DNA from: Desulfotomaculum nigrificans DSM 574
Lineage (GTDB): Bacteria > Bacillota > Desulfotomaculia > Desulfotomaculales > Desulfotomaculaceae
Assembly: GCF_000189755.2 (NCBI RefSeq)
Contig: NZ_KI912183.1
Span: 932,257-996,256, forward strand
Length of the DNA stretch: 64,000 nt
Direction of reading: 5' to 3'
Position numbers and translations under genes: made by a program. The notes beneath the pieces were generated by a model, which did not search any database, was not told the origin of the DNA, and saw only the letters and a list, made by a program, of their open reading frames with translations. Positions 9,296-17,896 of the stretch are shown here, piece by piece (the first letter of the stretch is position 1; each line of letters starts with the position of its first letter).

Positions 9296-11944
9296 TTGTC
9301 TCTGGATACCCTGCTCGTGATAGATGGAAACAGTTTAGTCCACCGGGCCTTTCATGCTCTACCCCTGCTGTCCAACAGTAAAGGTGTCATCACCAATGCG
9401 GCCTATGGCTTCACCAATATGCTGTTAAAAGTATTACAGGAGGTTGAACCAGGTTTTGTGGCCGTAGCCTTTGATAAGGGAAAGGTTACTTTTCGTAATG
9501 AAGCCTACGCCGACTACAAGGGACACCGCCAAGCCACACCGGATGAGTTAAGGCCCCAGTTTGTGATTGTCCGGGATATTCTTAAGGCCATGCGTATTCC
9601 TTATTTTGAACTGGCCGGCTACGAAGCGGATGATTTAATCGGTACCATCACTACCCGGGGGGAGGCCACCGGCCTTAATGTGATTATTCTTACCGGTGAC
9701 CGGGATGCCCTGCAGTTGGTTTCTCCTAAAACCAAAGTTATGCTCACCCGCAAGGGTATCACCGAAATTGAACTTTTTGACGAAGGACTGGTTTGGGATA
9801 AATTTGGTGTGACACCTAACCAAATTGTTGATTTAAAGGCTTTGCAGGGAGATGCGTCAGACAACATCCCCGGGGTGCCTGGTATCGGCGCCAAAACAGC
9901 GGCGGCCTTGATTAAAGAACACGGTTCCGTGGAACAGATTATTAAAAACATTGATAATTTGACCCCCAGGCAGCAGAAGTTACTGCGGGGTATGGAAGAA
10001 CAGGCCATGTTGTCCAAACGTTTGGCCACCATTGTCACAGATGTACCCATGGATCTGGATTTAGCTGCATGTTCCTGGCAGGGACCGGACAACCAGAAAT
10101 TATTGGAAATTTTTACCGAGCTGGAGTTTAAAACTTTAATTAAACAACTGTTAGAAGGTACTAAATCAAAGAAAAGTCAAGACGGGGCCAAGAAAACTGA
10201 AAAATATGTACCACCGGTAAACACCTACCAGGTGGGTTATAAAGTTACCACCAACCAGGATGACTTTGATGAATTGCTGGTTAACGCCACCCGGGCCGGC
10301 AAAGTGGCTTTATATTTAGAAGGCACCCGGCATGATGGCATTAGCCGAATTTTTGTGGCGGTACCGGAGCAGGATATCTACCTGTTGCCACTCCAAGACA
10401 CCGACCCCTACCCTGCTTTGACCGTTTTACAGGCCCTGTGCGAGAACAGTGAGATTAAAAAATATTTCCATGATGCCAAGTCAGCTTTGTGGATGCTACA
10501 CCACCACGGTATAGAGCTCAAATCCCTGGCCTTTGATACAATGGTGGCCGCTTACTTGTTAAATCCCACTGCTTCCGGTTACGATCTAATTGACTTAGCC
10601 CTGGAGCACCTGGGCATTGTGCTGCCGGTTAACGGTGAAGTGAGCCTGGCGGCCAAAGCAGACGCCATTCTCAAATTAGCCGGGGAACTGGTCAAAAAAC
10701 TACACCTGCAGGAAGAAGACCGGCTTTACTTTGAGGTGGAACTACCCCTGGTGCAGGTGTTAGCGGATATGGAAATGGCCGGCGTCACAGTGGATAAGCA
10801 GGGCCTTAAAGAAATGTCCGCAGAACTGCATGATATGATTGAATCCTTGGCCCACCGTATCCACACCCTGGCAGGTGAGGATTTCAATATTAACTCGCCC
10901 AAGCAGCTGGGACATATTTTGTTTGAAAAGTTAAAGCTGCCGGTTTACAAAAAAACCAAAACCGGCTACTCCACCGATGCCGAGGTACTGGAAAAACTGG
11001 CGGAGGAACACGAAATTGTGGCCTTAATTCTGGAGTACCGCCAGCTGGCCAAGTTAAAGTCCACCTATACCGATGGCCTGGCGGCCCTGGTGGACCCACA
11101 AACCGGCAGGTTACACTCCACCTTCCACCAGACGGTAACAGCCACCGGCCGGCTTTCCAGCGCCGAACCCAATTTACAAAATATTCCCATCCGCTTGGAG
11201 TCAGGTCGGCGGATCAGAAAAGTGTTTGTTCCCCGGCAAAAGGGCAACCTAATCTTAACGGCGGACTACTCGCAAATTGAGCTGCGGGTGCTGGCCCATA
11301 TGTCCCAGGATCCCAGTTTCCTGGAGGCTTTCCGGCAGGGTCAGGACATTCATACCCGGACTGCTGCGGAGGTCTTCGGGGTGCCCATGGAGGAAGTCAC
11401 CCCGGATATGCGCAGTCGGGCCAAGGCAGTAAACTTTGGGATTGTTTACGGTATCAGCGATTTTGGCCTGGCCCGTGATTTAAAAGTCAGCCGCCGAGAA
11501 GCTAAAAGCTATATTGATAACTACTTTGCCCGCTGCCCCGGGGTTAAGGATTATATCGACCGGGTAATTAAAGAAGCTAAACATACCGGCTATGTAACTA
11601 CCTTATTAAACCGGCGCCGTTACCTACCAGATCTGTTTAGCCCCAATTATAACGCCCGCAGTTTTGGCGAACGGGCGGCCATGAATACCCCCATTCAAGG
11701 CAGTGCTGCCGATATTATCAAACTGGCCATGGTCAGAGTGGCCAGAGAATTAAGAGAGAGGAACCTGCAGGCTAAACTGGTGCTGCAGGTACATGATGAA
11801 TTAATTTTTGATGTGCCGGAATCGGAAGTGAACGAACTGGTAGACCTGGTGCGGGATTGTATGGAAAATGCTTTACCTTTAGATGTACCGCTGGTGGTTG
11901 ACGTAAAACTAGGTCCCAATTGGTATGAAGTAAAACCCATCTAA
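9296..11944 (+). CDS. polA: DNA polymerase I
   Basis: An 882-residue family A polymerase for gap filling and Okazaki-fragment processing. The N-terminal 5'-3' exonuclease starts LLVIDGNSLVHRAF with the metal ligands in AGYEADDLIG and TGDRDALQL. The polymerase domain holds motif A (TADYSQIELR), the O-helix (RSRAKAVNFGIVYG) and motif C (VHDELIFDV). The middle 3'-5' exonuclease domain lacks the DxE motif (YLEG instead), so proofreading is probably lost, as in Bacillus enzymes. TTG 9296 has AAGGAAGG 8 nt upstream; GTG 9287 would overlap that site. It is the first gene of the polA-mutM-ytaF-coaE run. Confidence 0.97.
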   Translation: MSLDTLLVIDGNSLVHRAFHALPLLSNSKGVITNAAYGFTNMLLKVLQEVEPGFVAVAFDKGKVTFRNEAYADYKGHRQATPDELRPQFVIVRDILKAMRIPYFELAGYEADDLIGTITTRGEATGLNVIILTGDRDALQLVSPKTKVMLTRKGITEIELFDEGLVWDKFGVTPNQIVDLKALQGDASDNIPGVPGIGAKTAAALIKEHGSVEQIIKNIDNLTPRQQKLLRGMEEQAMLSKRLATIVTDVPMDLDLAACSWQGPDNQKLLEIFTELEFKTLIKQLLEGTKSKKSQDGAKKTEKYVPPVNTYQVGYKVTTNQDDFDELLVNATRAGKVALYLEGTRHDGISRIFVAVPEQDIYLLPLQDTDPYPALTVLQALCENSEIKKYFHDAKSALWMLHHHGIELKSLAFDTMVAAYLLNPTASGYDLIDLALEHLGIVLPVNGEVSLAAKADAILKLAGELVKKLHLQEEDRLYFEVELPLVQVLADMEMAGVTVDKQGLKEMSAELHDMIESLAHRIHTLAGEDFNINSPKQLGHILFEKLKLPVYKKTKTGYSTDAEVLEKLAEEHEIVALILEYRQLAKLKSTYTDGLAALVDPQTGRLHSTFHQTVTATGRLSSAEPNLQNIPIRLESGRRIRKVFVPRQKGNLILTADYSQIELRVLAHMSQDPSFLEAFRQGQDIHTRTAAEVFGVPMEEVTPDMRSRAKAVNFGIVYGISDFGLARDLKVSRREAKSYIDNYFARCPGVKDYIDRVIKEAKHTGYVTTLLNRRRYLPDLFSPNYNARSFGERAAMNTPIQGSAADIIKLAMVRVARELRERNLQAKLVLQVHDELIFDVPESEVNELVDLVRDCMENALPLDVPLVVDVKLGPNWYEVKPI

Positions 11945-11982
11945 ACGATCTGACATTGTTCTTTATCTCGGAGGTGGTTGAT

Positions 11983-12816
11983 GTGCCCGAGCTGCCGGAA
12001 GTAGAAACAGTGGTTCGCTCACTGGAAAAACACCTGGCCGGACTTACCATTACGGCCGTTGATGTATTTATGCCCAAAGTTATTCGTTCTCCTAAACCGG
12101 AAGTCTTTGCTGAACGAATTGTCGGTAAGCAACTGCAGAAAAAGCTAGGCCGCCGTGGTAAATACCTGCTGCTGCATTTAAGTGACGGGTTAACGTTGGT
12201 AGTTCACCTCCGTATGACCGGCCGCCTGGTATACTGTGATGCTGAAACCCCGGTGGAGAAGCATACCCACGTAATATTTCACCTGGATAACGGCAAACAA
12301 TTAAGGTTTACCGACCAACGTCAATTTGGTAGGATGCAGTTGGTGCCCACTTCGGAAGTTAACGAACTATCCGGGATTAAAGATCTGGGGCCGGAACCCC
12401 TGGATGAAAGCTTTACCAGGGATTTTTTAAAGAAGGAAATCCGCCGTCGGCGCACTCGGATTAAACCCCTGTTACTGGATCAGTGTTTTATTGCCGGTTT
12501 GGGTAATATATATGCAGATGAAGCCCTGTTCCGGGCCCGGGTACATCCGGAACGAATAGCCTCAGACTTATCCCCCCGGGAAATAGCCAGACTACATAAA
12601 GCCATTGTGGAAGTTATTGCCGGTGGCATCAAACACCGGGGTACCACCTTTCGAGATTATGTGGATGGTGAAGGGCGGGCTGGCAGTTATCAACAACACT
12701 TAAAAGTATATAACCGGGAAAACCTGCCCTGCCCTCATTGCGGTAAACCGATTGCCCGGATTAAAGTGGCGGGCCGCAGTTCCTATTACTGCCCCTGCTG
12801 TCAAAAACTGAAATAA
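11983..12816 (+). CDS. mutM: Formamidopyrimidine-DNA glycosylase
   Basis: A 277-residue base-excision repair enzyme removing 8-oxoguanine and cutting the abasic site. The mature N terminus PELPEVE supplies the catalytic proline and Glu3. The helix-two-turn-helix region includes QCFIAGLGNIYADE, and a C-terminal zinc finger is formed by CPHC and CPCC. GTG 11983 follows GGAGGTGG at good spacing and places Pro at position 2 as required. It lies 38 nt after polA, a conserved clostridial arrangement. Confidence 0.97.
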   Translation: MPELPEVETVVRSLEKHLAGLTITAVDVFMPKVIRSPKPEVFAERIVGKQLQKKLGRRGKYLLLHLSDGLTLVVHLRMTGRLVYCDAETPVEKHTHVIFHLDNGKQLRFTDQRQFGRMQLVPTSEVNELSGIKDLGPEPLDESFTRDFLKKEIRRRRTRIKPLLLDQCFIAGLGNIYADEALFRARVHPERIASDLSPREIARLHKAIVEVIAGGIKHRGTTFRDYVDGEGRAGSYQQHLKVYNRENLPCPHCGKPIARIKVAGRSSYYCPCCQKLK

Positions 12817-12906
12817 CCGGCAGTTTCCGTATTTTAAGGATGCTTTGCACCTCTAAACTATCCCCCTCATAGACTATGTTAGAAAAAGTCGACTGGGGGG
12901 AAAGAC

Positions 12907-13551
12907 ATGGAACTCATTACTTTGGTTGCCTTTGCCCTGGCTTTAAATATGGATGCACTTGGCACCGGAGTAGCCTACGGGATTCGTAACATTCGCATCC
13001 CATTCACTTCTTTATTAATCATTAGTGGCATGTCGGTTGTGACTATACTGGTCTCCATGTTGGCCGGCCACATGGTATCGCAACTTATTTCAGCCACTTT
13101 TGCCCACCGGCTAGGGGGTATCATCTTATTGCTGGTGGGTATCTGGATTTTGATCCAATCACTGCGGGAAAACAGAAAAGAAAACCAGGAGGAAGGCTCC
13201 GAGGAAATCCAGACAGTAATGGAACTGCGCATCCGGTTCCTGGGTGTGGTGATCCAGGTTTTACGCGAACCTTCCCGGGCTGACCTGGACTCCTCCGGCG
13301 TGATTTCCGCCCGTGAGGCCGTCTTACTGGGGGCAGCTCTGGCTATGGATGCTTTCGGCGCCGGTTTTGCTGTATCCATGATGGGGTTTAATCCTTTTCT
13401 AACAGCTGCGGTGGTGGGTATCGGCCATATTATTTTGACCTATGCCGGTTTACTGGCTGGTAAAACCTTTGCTTGTAGTTGCTTCGGCCGGCAACTGGCC
13501 ATGTTGCCCGGATGTATCTTAATTGCTATGGGCATATTAAAAATTCGCTAA
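12907..13551 (+). CDS. ytaF: Sporulation membrane protein YtaF (MntP-like)
   Basis: A 214-residue membrane protein with two repeats of three helices, each bearing an aspartate motif (ALNMDALGTG and ALAMDAFGAG), the hallmark of the MntP/YtaF fold. A charged cytoplasmic loop lies between the halves (about residues 80-130). YtaF is a sporulation protein in Bacillus and sits in the same polA-mutM-coaE neighbourhood there. Transport of divalent cations is inferred from the MntP relation only. Confidence 0.9.
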   Translation: MELITLVAFALALNMDALGTGVAYGIRNIRIPFTSLLIISGMSVVTILVSMLAGHMVSQLISATFAHRLGGIILLLVGIWILIQSLRENRKENQEEGSEEIQTVMELRIRFLGVVIQVLREPSRADLDSSGVISAREAVLLGAALAMDAFGAGFAVSMMGFNPFLTAAVVGIGHIILTYAGLLAGKTFACSCFGRQLAMLPGCILIAMGILKIR

Positions 13552-13565
13552 TCGGGAGTTTTAAA

Positions 13566-14171
13566 ATGATTATTGGATTAACCGGTAATATTGCCAGCGG
13601 TAAAAGTTCTGTGGCAAAATATTTAAGGGATTTAGGGGCTCTGGTCATTGATGCGGACCAGGTGGCCCGCCGGGTGGTTATGCCTAATACCCCGGCCCTC
13701 AGGGAGATTGTTCTCTCCTTTGGGCCGGGCATTTTAAATGAAGATGGTAGCTTAAATCGGCGCAAGCTGGGCTCCATTGTCTTTAAGGACCAGACGGCCC
13801 GGCTCAGGCTGGAACAAATCACCCACCCTCGCATTGAGGAGGAAATTAACCGCCACATTTTATCCTTTAAAGAGTCTTCCCCCGATGGCGTCCTGGTACT
13901 GGAGGTCCCCCTGCTGATTGAAGTGGGCTGGCATAAAAAGGTGGATCAAGTATGGCTGGTAGTTGTCAGAGAGGACGTACAATTGCAGCGTTTAGTTATG
14001 AGGGACAAGCTTTCCCCGGCGGAGGCCCGGCAGCGGATGGCCAGTCAAATGCCCCAGTGGGAAAAAATGAAATACGCTGATGTTATAATTGATAACAGTG
14101 ACTCCCCTAATGCCACCCTGGCCCAGGTGAAAGAAGCCTGGTCTAAATTATTGATCCAAGCAACACATTAA
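13566..14171 (+). CDS. coaE: Dephospho-CoA kinase
   Basis: A 201-residue P-loop kinase for the last step of coenzyme A synthesis. The Walker A motif GNIASGKSS is at residues 7-15; DADQVAR and a lid region with RDKLSPAEARQRM follow. ATG 13566 has GGGAG upstream and the gene follows ytaF by only 14 nt, implying cotranscription. Length is normal for the family. Confidence 0.95.
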   Translation: MIIGLTGNIASGKSSVAKYLRDLGALVIDADQVARRVVMPNTPALREIVLSFGPGILNEDGSLNRRKLGSIVFKDQTARLRLEQITHPRIEEEINRHILSFKESSPDGVLVLEVPLLIEVGWHKKVDQVWLVVVREDVQLQRLVMRDKLSPAEARQRMASQMPQWEKMKYADVIIDNSDSPNATLAQVKEAWSKLLIQATH

Positions 14172-14240
14172 TAACCATTATCTGGTATATACATAGATTA
14201 GTTATGGAATAATAGGTTATGTACCGCTGGAGTGATATTT

Positions 14241-14840
14241 TTGTCCTTAAACCGCAAAAAATCTCTAAAACTTAAAAGGCGCCTTTTGTTTATACTTATA
14301 TTGCTGTTATTGTGGTTTAACCATAAAGAAATTGGCCGCCATTTATACCCCTTTCCGCACCAAGAATTAGTTTACCACTATGCTCAGGCCAATAATTTAG
14401 ACCCCTTATTTGTGGCGGCGGTAATTAAAAGCGAAAGTAACTTTAATGACCGGGCCACTTCGCCCAAAGGGGCCAGGGGCTTAATGCAAATCATGCCTAC
14501 TACCGGCGACTGGATATCCCGCAAAATGGGCGCCGGCCCACTATCCCCGGAGCAGCTGTTTAACGTGGAGACCAATATCAGCCTGGGCACATGGTATTTA
14601 GCTGATCTACTCAGAGAATTTAACGGTGACATTGTGCTGGCAATTGCGGCCTATAACGCTGGTCGGGGTAACGTAAAAAGTTGGCTCAACAGCCAACACT
14701 GGACCGGTGAACACAAGACCATTGATCAAATTCCTTTTTACGAAACCAGGCAATACATCCGCCGGGTGCTATGGAATTATAAGGTCTATCATTATTTATA
14801 CGGTACCGGTGAGCCGATGCTAAAACTCCCCGTCTCTTGA
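14241..14840 (+). CDS. Lytic transglycosylase, Slt70-type
   Basis: A 199-residue membrane-anchored murein hydrolase. A basic N terminus and a single hydrophobic helix (about residues 14-25) precede the SLT domain. The catalytic glutamate is E65 in KSESNFN; GARGLMQIMP, a long N-terminal-side loop and IAAYNAGRGNV complete the family signature. TTG 14241 is 8 nt after GGAG, a better fit than GTG 14232. It closes the polA-mutM-ytaF-coaE cluster, as in related genomes, and is followed by a terminator. Confidence 0.93.
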   Translation: MSLNRKKSLKLKRRLLFILILLLLWFNHKEIGRHLYPFPHQELVYHYAQANNLDPLFVAAVIKSESNFNDRATSPKGARGLMQIMPTTGDWISRKMGAGPLSPEQLFNVETNISLGTWYLADLLREFNGDIVLAIAAYNAGRGNVKSWLNSQHWTGEHKTIDQIPFYETRQYIRRVLWNYKVYHYLYGTGEPMLKLPVS

Positions 14841-14858
14841 GGCGAGGAGTTATTTTGT
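14822..14858 (+). terminator. Terminator of the polA-slt cluster
   Basis: AACTCCCCG and CGAGGAGTT form a 9-bp stem with one mismatch, followed by ATTTTGTT. It overlaps the end of the transglycosylase gene. Confidence 0.65.
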
Positions 14859-14941
14859 TGATAAACAATAAAACTCTTCCCAAAATTAACCCAATTGTTA
14901 ATAATATAATTTAAAAGAACCGCAGGAAAAGAGGTATGCTT

Positions 14942-16663
14942 ATGGGTTTAATTTATACCGGTGCCAAATGCCGCGACTGTTACCGCTGTGTGAGGATTTG
15001 CAAGCTTAAGGCCATTCGCATAAACTCCGGTGATAAAGGAAAATTCCACGCCCAGGTGATGGATGAGCTCTGCGTCCACTGTGGGCAATGTATCCTGGCC
15101 TGCCCCCAGAAAGCCAAAAGGCCGGTTTCGGATTTGCAACAGGTACAGCAGTTGCTGACCGAGGGTACACCCATCATTGCCATGGTGGCGGCATCCTTTG
15201 TCAGCGCCCTACCCCTAAAAAACCCCAATGTATTGCCCACCCTGTTAAGAAAACTGGGCTTTGCCGAAGTGCAGGAAACTTCTACCGGTGCCGGATTGGT
15301 AACGCAAAAATACCTGGAACTGGGCTTTGATCGGCCCATGCTGGTCAGCTACTGCCCGGTGATTGTTAATATAATTGAACGACACTACCCGGAACTGATC
15401 CCTATGCTGGCCCCGGTGGTCACCCCCATGATTGCCCACGGCCGGGTAATCAAGGCAGTTAACCCAACAGCCAGGGTGGTCTATATCAGTCCCTGTGCCG
15501 CCAAAAGGGATGAAGCCCAGTTGCTGGGTGTAAAGGATTCAGTGGACTACTTCCTGGGCTTTAACGAATTATGGCAGTTAGTTGAAGAAAAAGGCATTGA
15601 CGTGGACAGTCTGTCTCCTTCCTCCTTTGACGGTTTTAATCCCTGCCAGGATCGCATCTTCCCGGTGGAGGGCGGTATGATTTGGACAGTGGCCGACGAA
15701 CTGAAGCAAGCAGGTGAAGACTTCATCACTATGTCCGGCATGGAAAATTGCCTGGAATTCATTGACCATTTATCCAAGCAGGAAATTACCAACCCGCCAA
15801 AATTGATGGAACTGTGGGCCTGTCGGGGTGGTTGTATTAACGGTCCCCTGTCCCTGTGCCGGGACCAGAGCCTGTTTATGCGCCAGCGTAAAGTGTTGGA
15901 GTATTACGGTTCCTCCGGGTCTTGTGTTTTGGAAACAAAGGAAACCAAGCTGCCGGAGCTGGACTTAAGCCGCAGTTTTACCAACCGAAAAGTAACATTG
16001 CCGTATCCCAGTGAGCAAGAAATTAAAGAAATTCTGGCCAAGACCGGCAAGCTAACACCGGGCCAGGAATTTAACTGCGGTAACTGCGGCTATAACTCCT
16101 GCCGGGAAAAGGCGGTGGCTGTATACCAGGGCAAAGCCGAGATTGAGATGTGTATCCCCTACATGCGTAAGCGCGCTGAATCAATGTCTAACCTGGTGAT
16201 GGCTGCTATGCCCAACGCCATTATTGTGGTAAACAAGAACCTGGATATATTAGAAATCAACCCGGCGGCGGAAAAAATGTTTAACTGTTCTGCCTCCTCC
16301 ATCGTGGGCCAGAGAATTTTGGCCCTGATGCCAGCCAACAACTTTATACAGGTTATTCAAAACGGAGAAATGATTAACACCACCGGCACCTACCCGGACC
16401 TGGGGATTGTCACCAGGGAAATCATTTTCCCCGTGAAAAATACTAACCTGGTGGTGGGCATTTTTATTGACATTACTCCGGAAAAACGCCAGCGGGAGCA
16501 GTTTGACCTGGTAAAAAGCCAGACCATCCAACAGGCCCAGGAGGTTATTGAAAGACAAATGATGGTGGCCCAGGAAATTGCAGGGCTATTGGGTGAGGCC
16601 ACGGCGGAAACCAAGGTGCAACTGAGTAAACTGATTAAACTTATGCGGCAAGAGACCTTATAG
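14942..16663 (+). CDS. Sensory [FeFe]-hydrogenase homologue with PAS domain (HydS-like)
   Basis: A 573-residue soluble protein. Two [4Fe-4S] ferredoxin motifs lie at C10-C20 and C44-C54. The H-cluster domain keeps the cluster-ligating cysteines: C138 in the L1 loop, C185 in L2 (SPCAAK) and C294/C298 in L3 (ELWACRGGC). The proton-relay cysteine of the catalytic L1 signature TSCCP is replaced by tyrosine (SYCP), typical of sensory rather than turnover enzymes. A 4-Cys Fe-S domain (C379, C382, C387, C404) and a PAS domain (about 420-525) follow. The next gene encodes a SpoIIE-type phosphatase, the pairing known for group C sensory hydrogenases. Start ATG 14942 chosen by spacing; ATG 14936 is possible. 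Confidence 0.9.
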   Translation: MGLIYTGAKCRDCYRCVRICKLKAIRINSGDKGKFHAQVMDELCVHCGQCILACPQKAKRPVSDLQQVQQLLTEGTPIIAMVAASFVSALPLKNPNVLPTLLRKLGFAEVQETSTGAGLVTQKYLELGFDRPMLVSYCPVIVNIIERHYPELIPMLAPVVTPMIAHGRVIKAVNPTARVVYISPCAAKRDEAQLLGVKDSVDYFLGFNELWQLVEEKGIDVDSLSPSSFDGFNPCQDRIFPVEGGMIWTVADELKQAGEDFITMSGMENCLEFIDHLSKQEITNPPKLMELWACRGGCINGPLSLCRDQSLFMRQRKVLEYYGSSGSCVLETKETKLPELDLSRSFTNRKVTLPYPSEQEIKEILAKTGKLTPGQEFNCGNCGYNSCREKAVAVYQGKAEIEMCIPYMRKRAESMSNLVMAAMPNAIIVVNKNLDILEINPAAEKMFNCSASSIVGQRILALMPANNFIQVIQNGEMINTTGTYPDLGIVTREIIFPVKNTNLVVGIFIDITPEKRQREQFDLVKSQTIQQAQEVIERQMMVAQEIAGLLGEATAETKVQLSKLIKLMRQETL

Positions 16664-16678
16664 AAAGGAGCCGCGAAA

Positions 16679-17830
16679 ATGAAGATATGTTTGGATATTG
16701 GGGTGGCCCAATTAAAAAAATACGGGGAAGAATTATGCGGTGACAGTGTGGAAATCGTGCGCACCGACGACGCCCACCTGGTGGTGGTGTCTGACGGGTT
16801 GGGTAGCGGGGTGAAGGCCAATATTCTTTCCCGCCTGACTACCAAGACCGCAGCCACCATGCTGCGGATGGGCGGCCACATAGATGAAGTAATAGACACG
16901 GTGGCCCGCACCCTGCCCATTGACAAGACCATCAACGAAGCCTACAGTACCTTTTCCATCCTGCAGATTCAAAATAACGGTAAACTTTACCTGGTGGAGT
17001 ATGATAACCCCCGGGTGTTTATCGGTAACCGGCAAACCATGTTTACCCCCCGTCGGGAGGAGCGGGTGATTGCCGGCAAGAAGATAGGTGAATATGAATT
17101 TGAAGTGGATGATCAGGACTGGCTGGTAATAACTTCCGACGGCGTGTTAAACGCCGGCCTCAATGGCCATATGAATGTAGCCTGGGGCTGGGACAGGATT
17201 GGCAGCTTTATCGAAGATTCTTACTCGGAAGATAAGAGTGCTTCGGAATGGGCCGATGAGATTGCCGGGTTATGTAACACCTTATACGGTGAAAAGCCCG
17301 GTGATGATGTTACGGTGGTGGCGGTCAAGGTGCGCCGTCCGGTCCATGTCACCATGCTCATTGGCCCGCCCCAGCGTAAAGAGGACGATAAACTGGTGGT
17401 GCGCAAATTAATGGAAGGCCCTGGAGCTAAAGTTGTATGCGGCGGCACCACCGGGGATATTGTGGCCCGGGTGTTAGGGCGCAAGGTGTTTGTAGATGTG
17501 GAATCAGTTTCCGATGAAGTCCCTCCGGTGGGGATGTTGCCGGGCATTGACCTGGTCACCGAGGGTGCCGTTACGCTGGTACGTACCCTGGAACATATTA
17601 AGGCCCGCACCAGGTTAAGGGAGCTGAGGTCCCGCAAGGACGGAGCCAGCCGGTTGGCCGTCCTGCTGAGAAGGTGCGACAGCCTGCACATTATGGTGGG
17701 TACTGCCGCCAACAACGCCCTGCAGTGTGATGATGTGCCGGCCATTTACGCCTACAAACACCATGTCATCCGGGACTTAATTAACACCCTGCGGAACATG
17801 GGTAAACAGGTTACAGAGGAATATTTCTAA
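16679..17830 (+). CDS. SpoIIE-family serine phosphatase, partner of the sensory hydrogenase
   Basis: A 383-residue PP2C/SpoIIE phosphatase. Residues about 1-220 form the phosphatase domain with metal-binding aspartates in VVSDGLGSG, TSDGVLNAG and PGDDVTVV. The C-terminal 160 residues are a separate region found in hydrogenase-linked homologues (KVVCGGTTGDIVARVLG), with no function assigned here. It follows the sensory hydrogenase by 15 nt with a strong AAAGGAG, so the two are translated from one mRNA. Likely role: H2- or redox-dependent dephosphorylation of an unidentified partner. Confidence 0.9.
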   Translation: MKICLDIGVAQLKKYGEELCGDSVEIVRTDDAHLVVVSDGLGSGVKANILSRLTTKTAATMLRMGGHIDEVIDTVARTLPIDKTINEAYSTFSILQIQNNGKLYLVEYDNPRVFIGNRQTMFTPRREERVIAGKKIGEYEFEVDDQDWLVITSDGVLNAGLNGHMNVAWGWDRIGSFIEDSYSEDKSASEWADEIAGLCNTLYGEKPGDDVTVVAVKVRRPVHVTMLIGPPQRKEDDKLVVRKLMEGPGAKVVCGGTTGDIVARVLGRKVFVDVESVSDEVPPVGMLPGIDLVTEGAVTLVRTLEHIKARTRLRELRSRKDGASRLAVLLRRCDSLHIMVGTAANNALQCDDVPAIYAYKHHVIRDLINTLRNMGKQVTEEYF

Positions 17831-17870
17831 AGGAAAAACCAGGCCCCATAAGCTGCCTGACTTTTCCTTT
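17829..17870. terminator. Bidirectional terminator after the phosphatase gene
   Basis: A 16-bp arm at 17829-17844 pairs with 17855-17870 with two mismatches and has A/T tails on both sides. It separates converging genes. Confidence 0.75.
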
Positions 17871-17896
17871 ACTAAATAAAATAAATAGGTAAATGT

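Noticed and set aside
9619-12077. Several long minus-strand frames inside polA
   Set aside because: They are complementary shadows of a strongly coding, recognisable gene, with low-complexity Ser/Thr/Pro composition.
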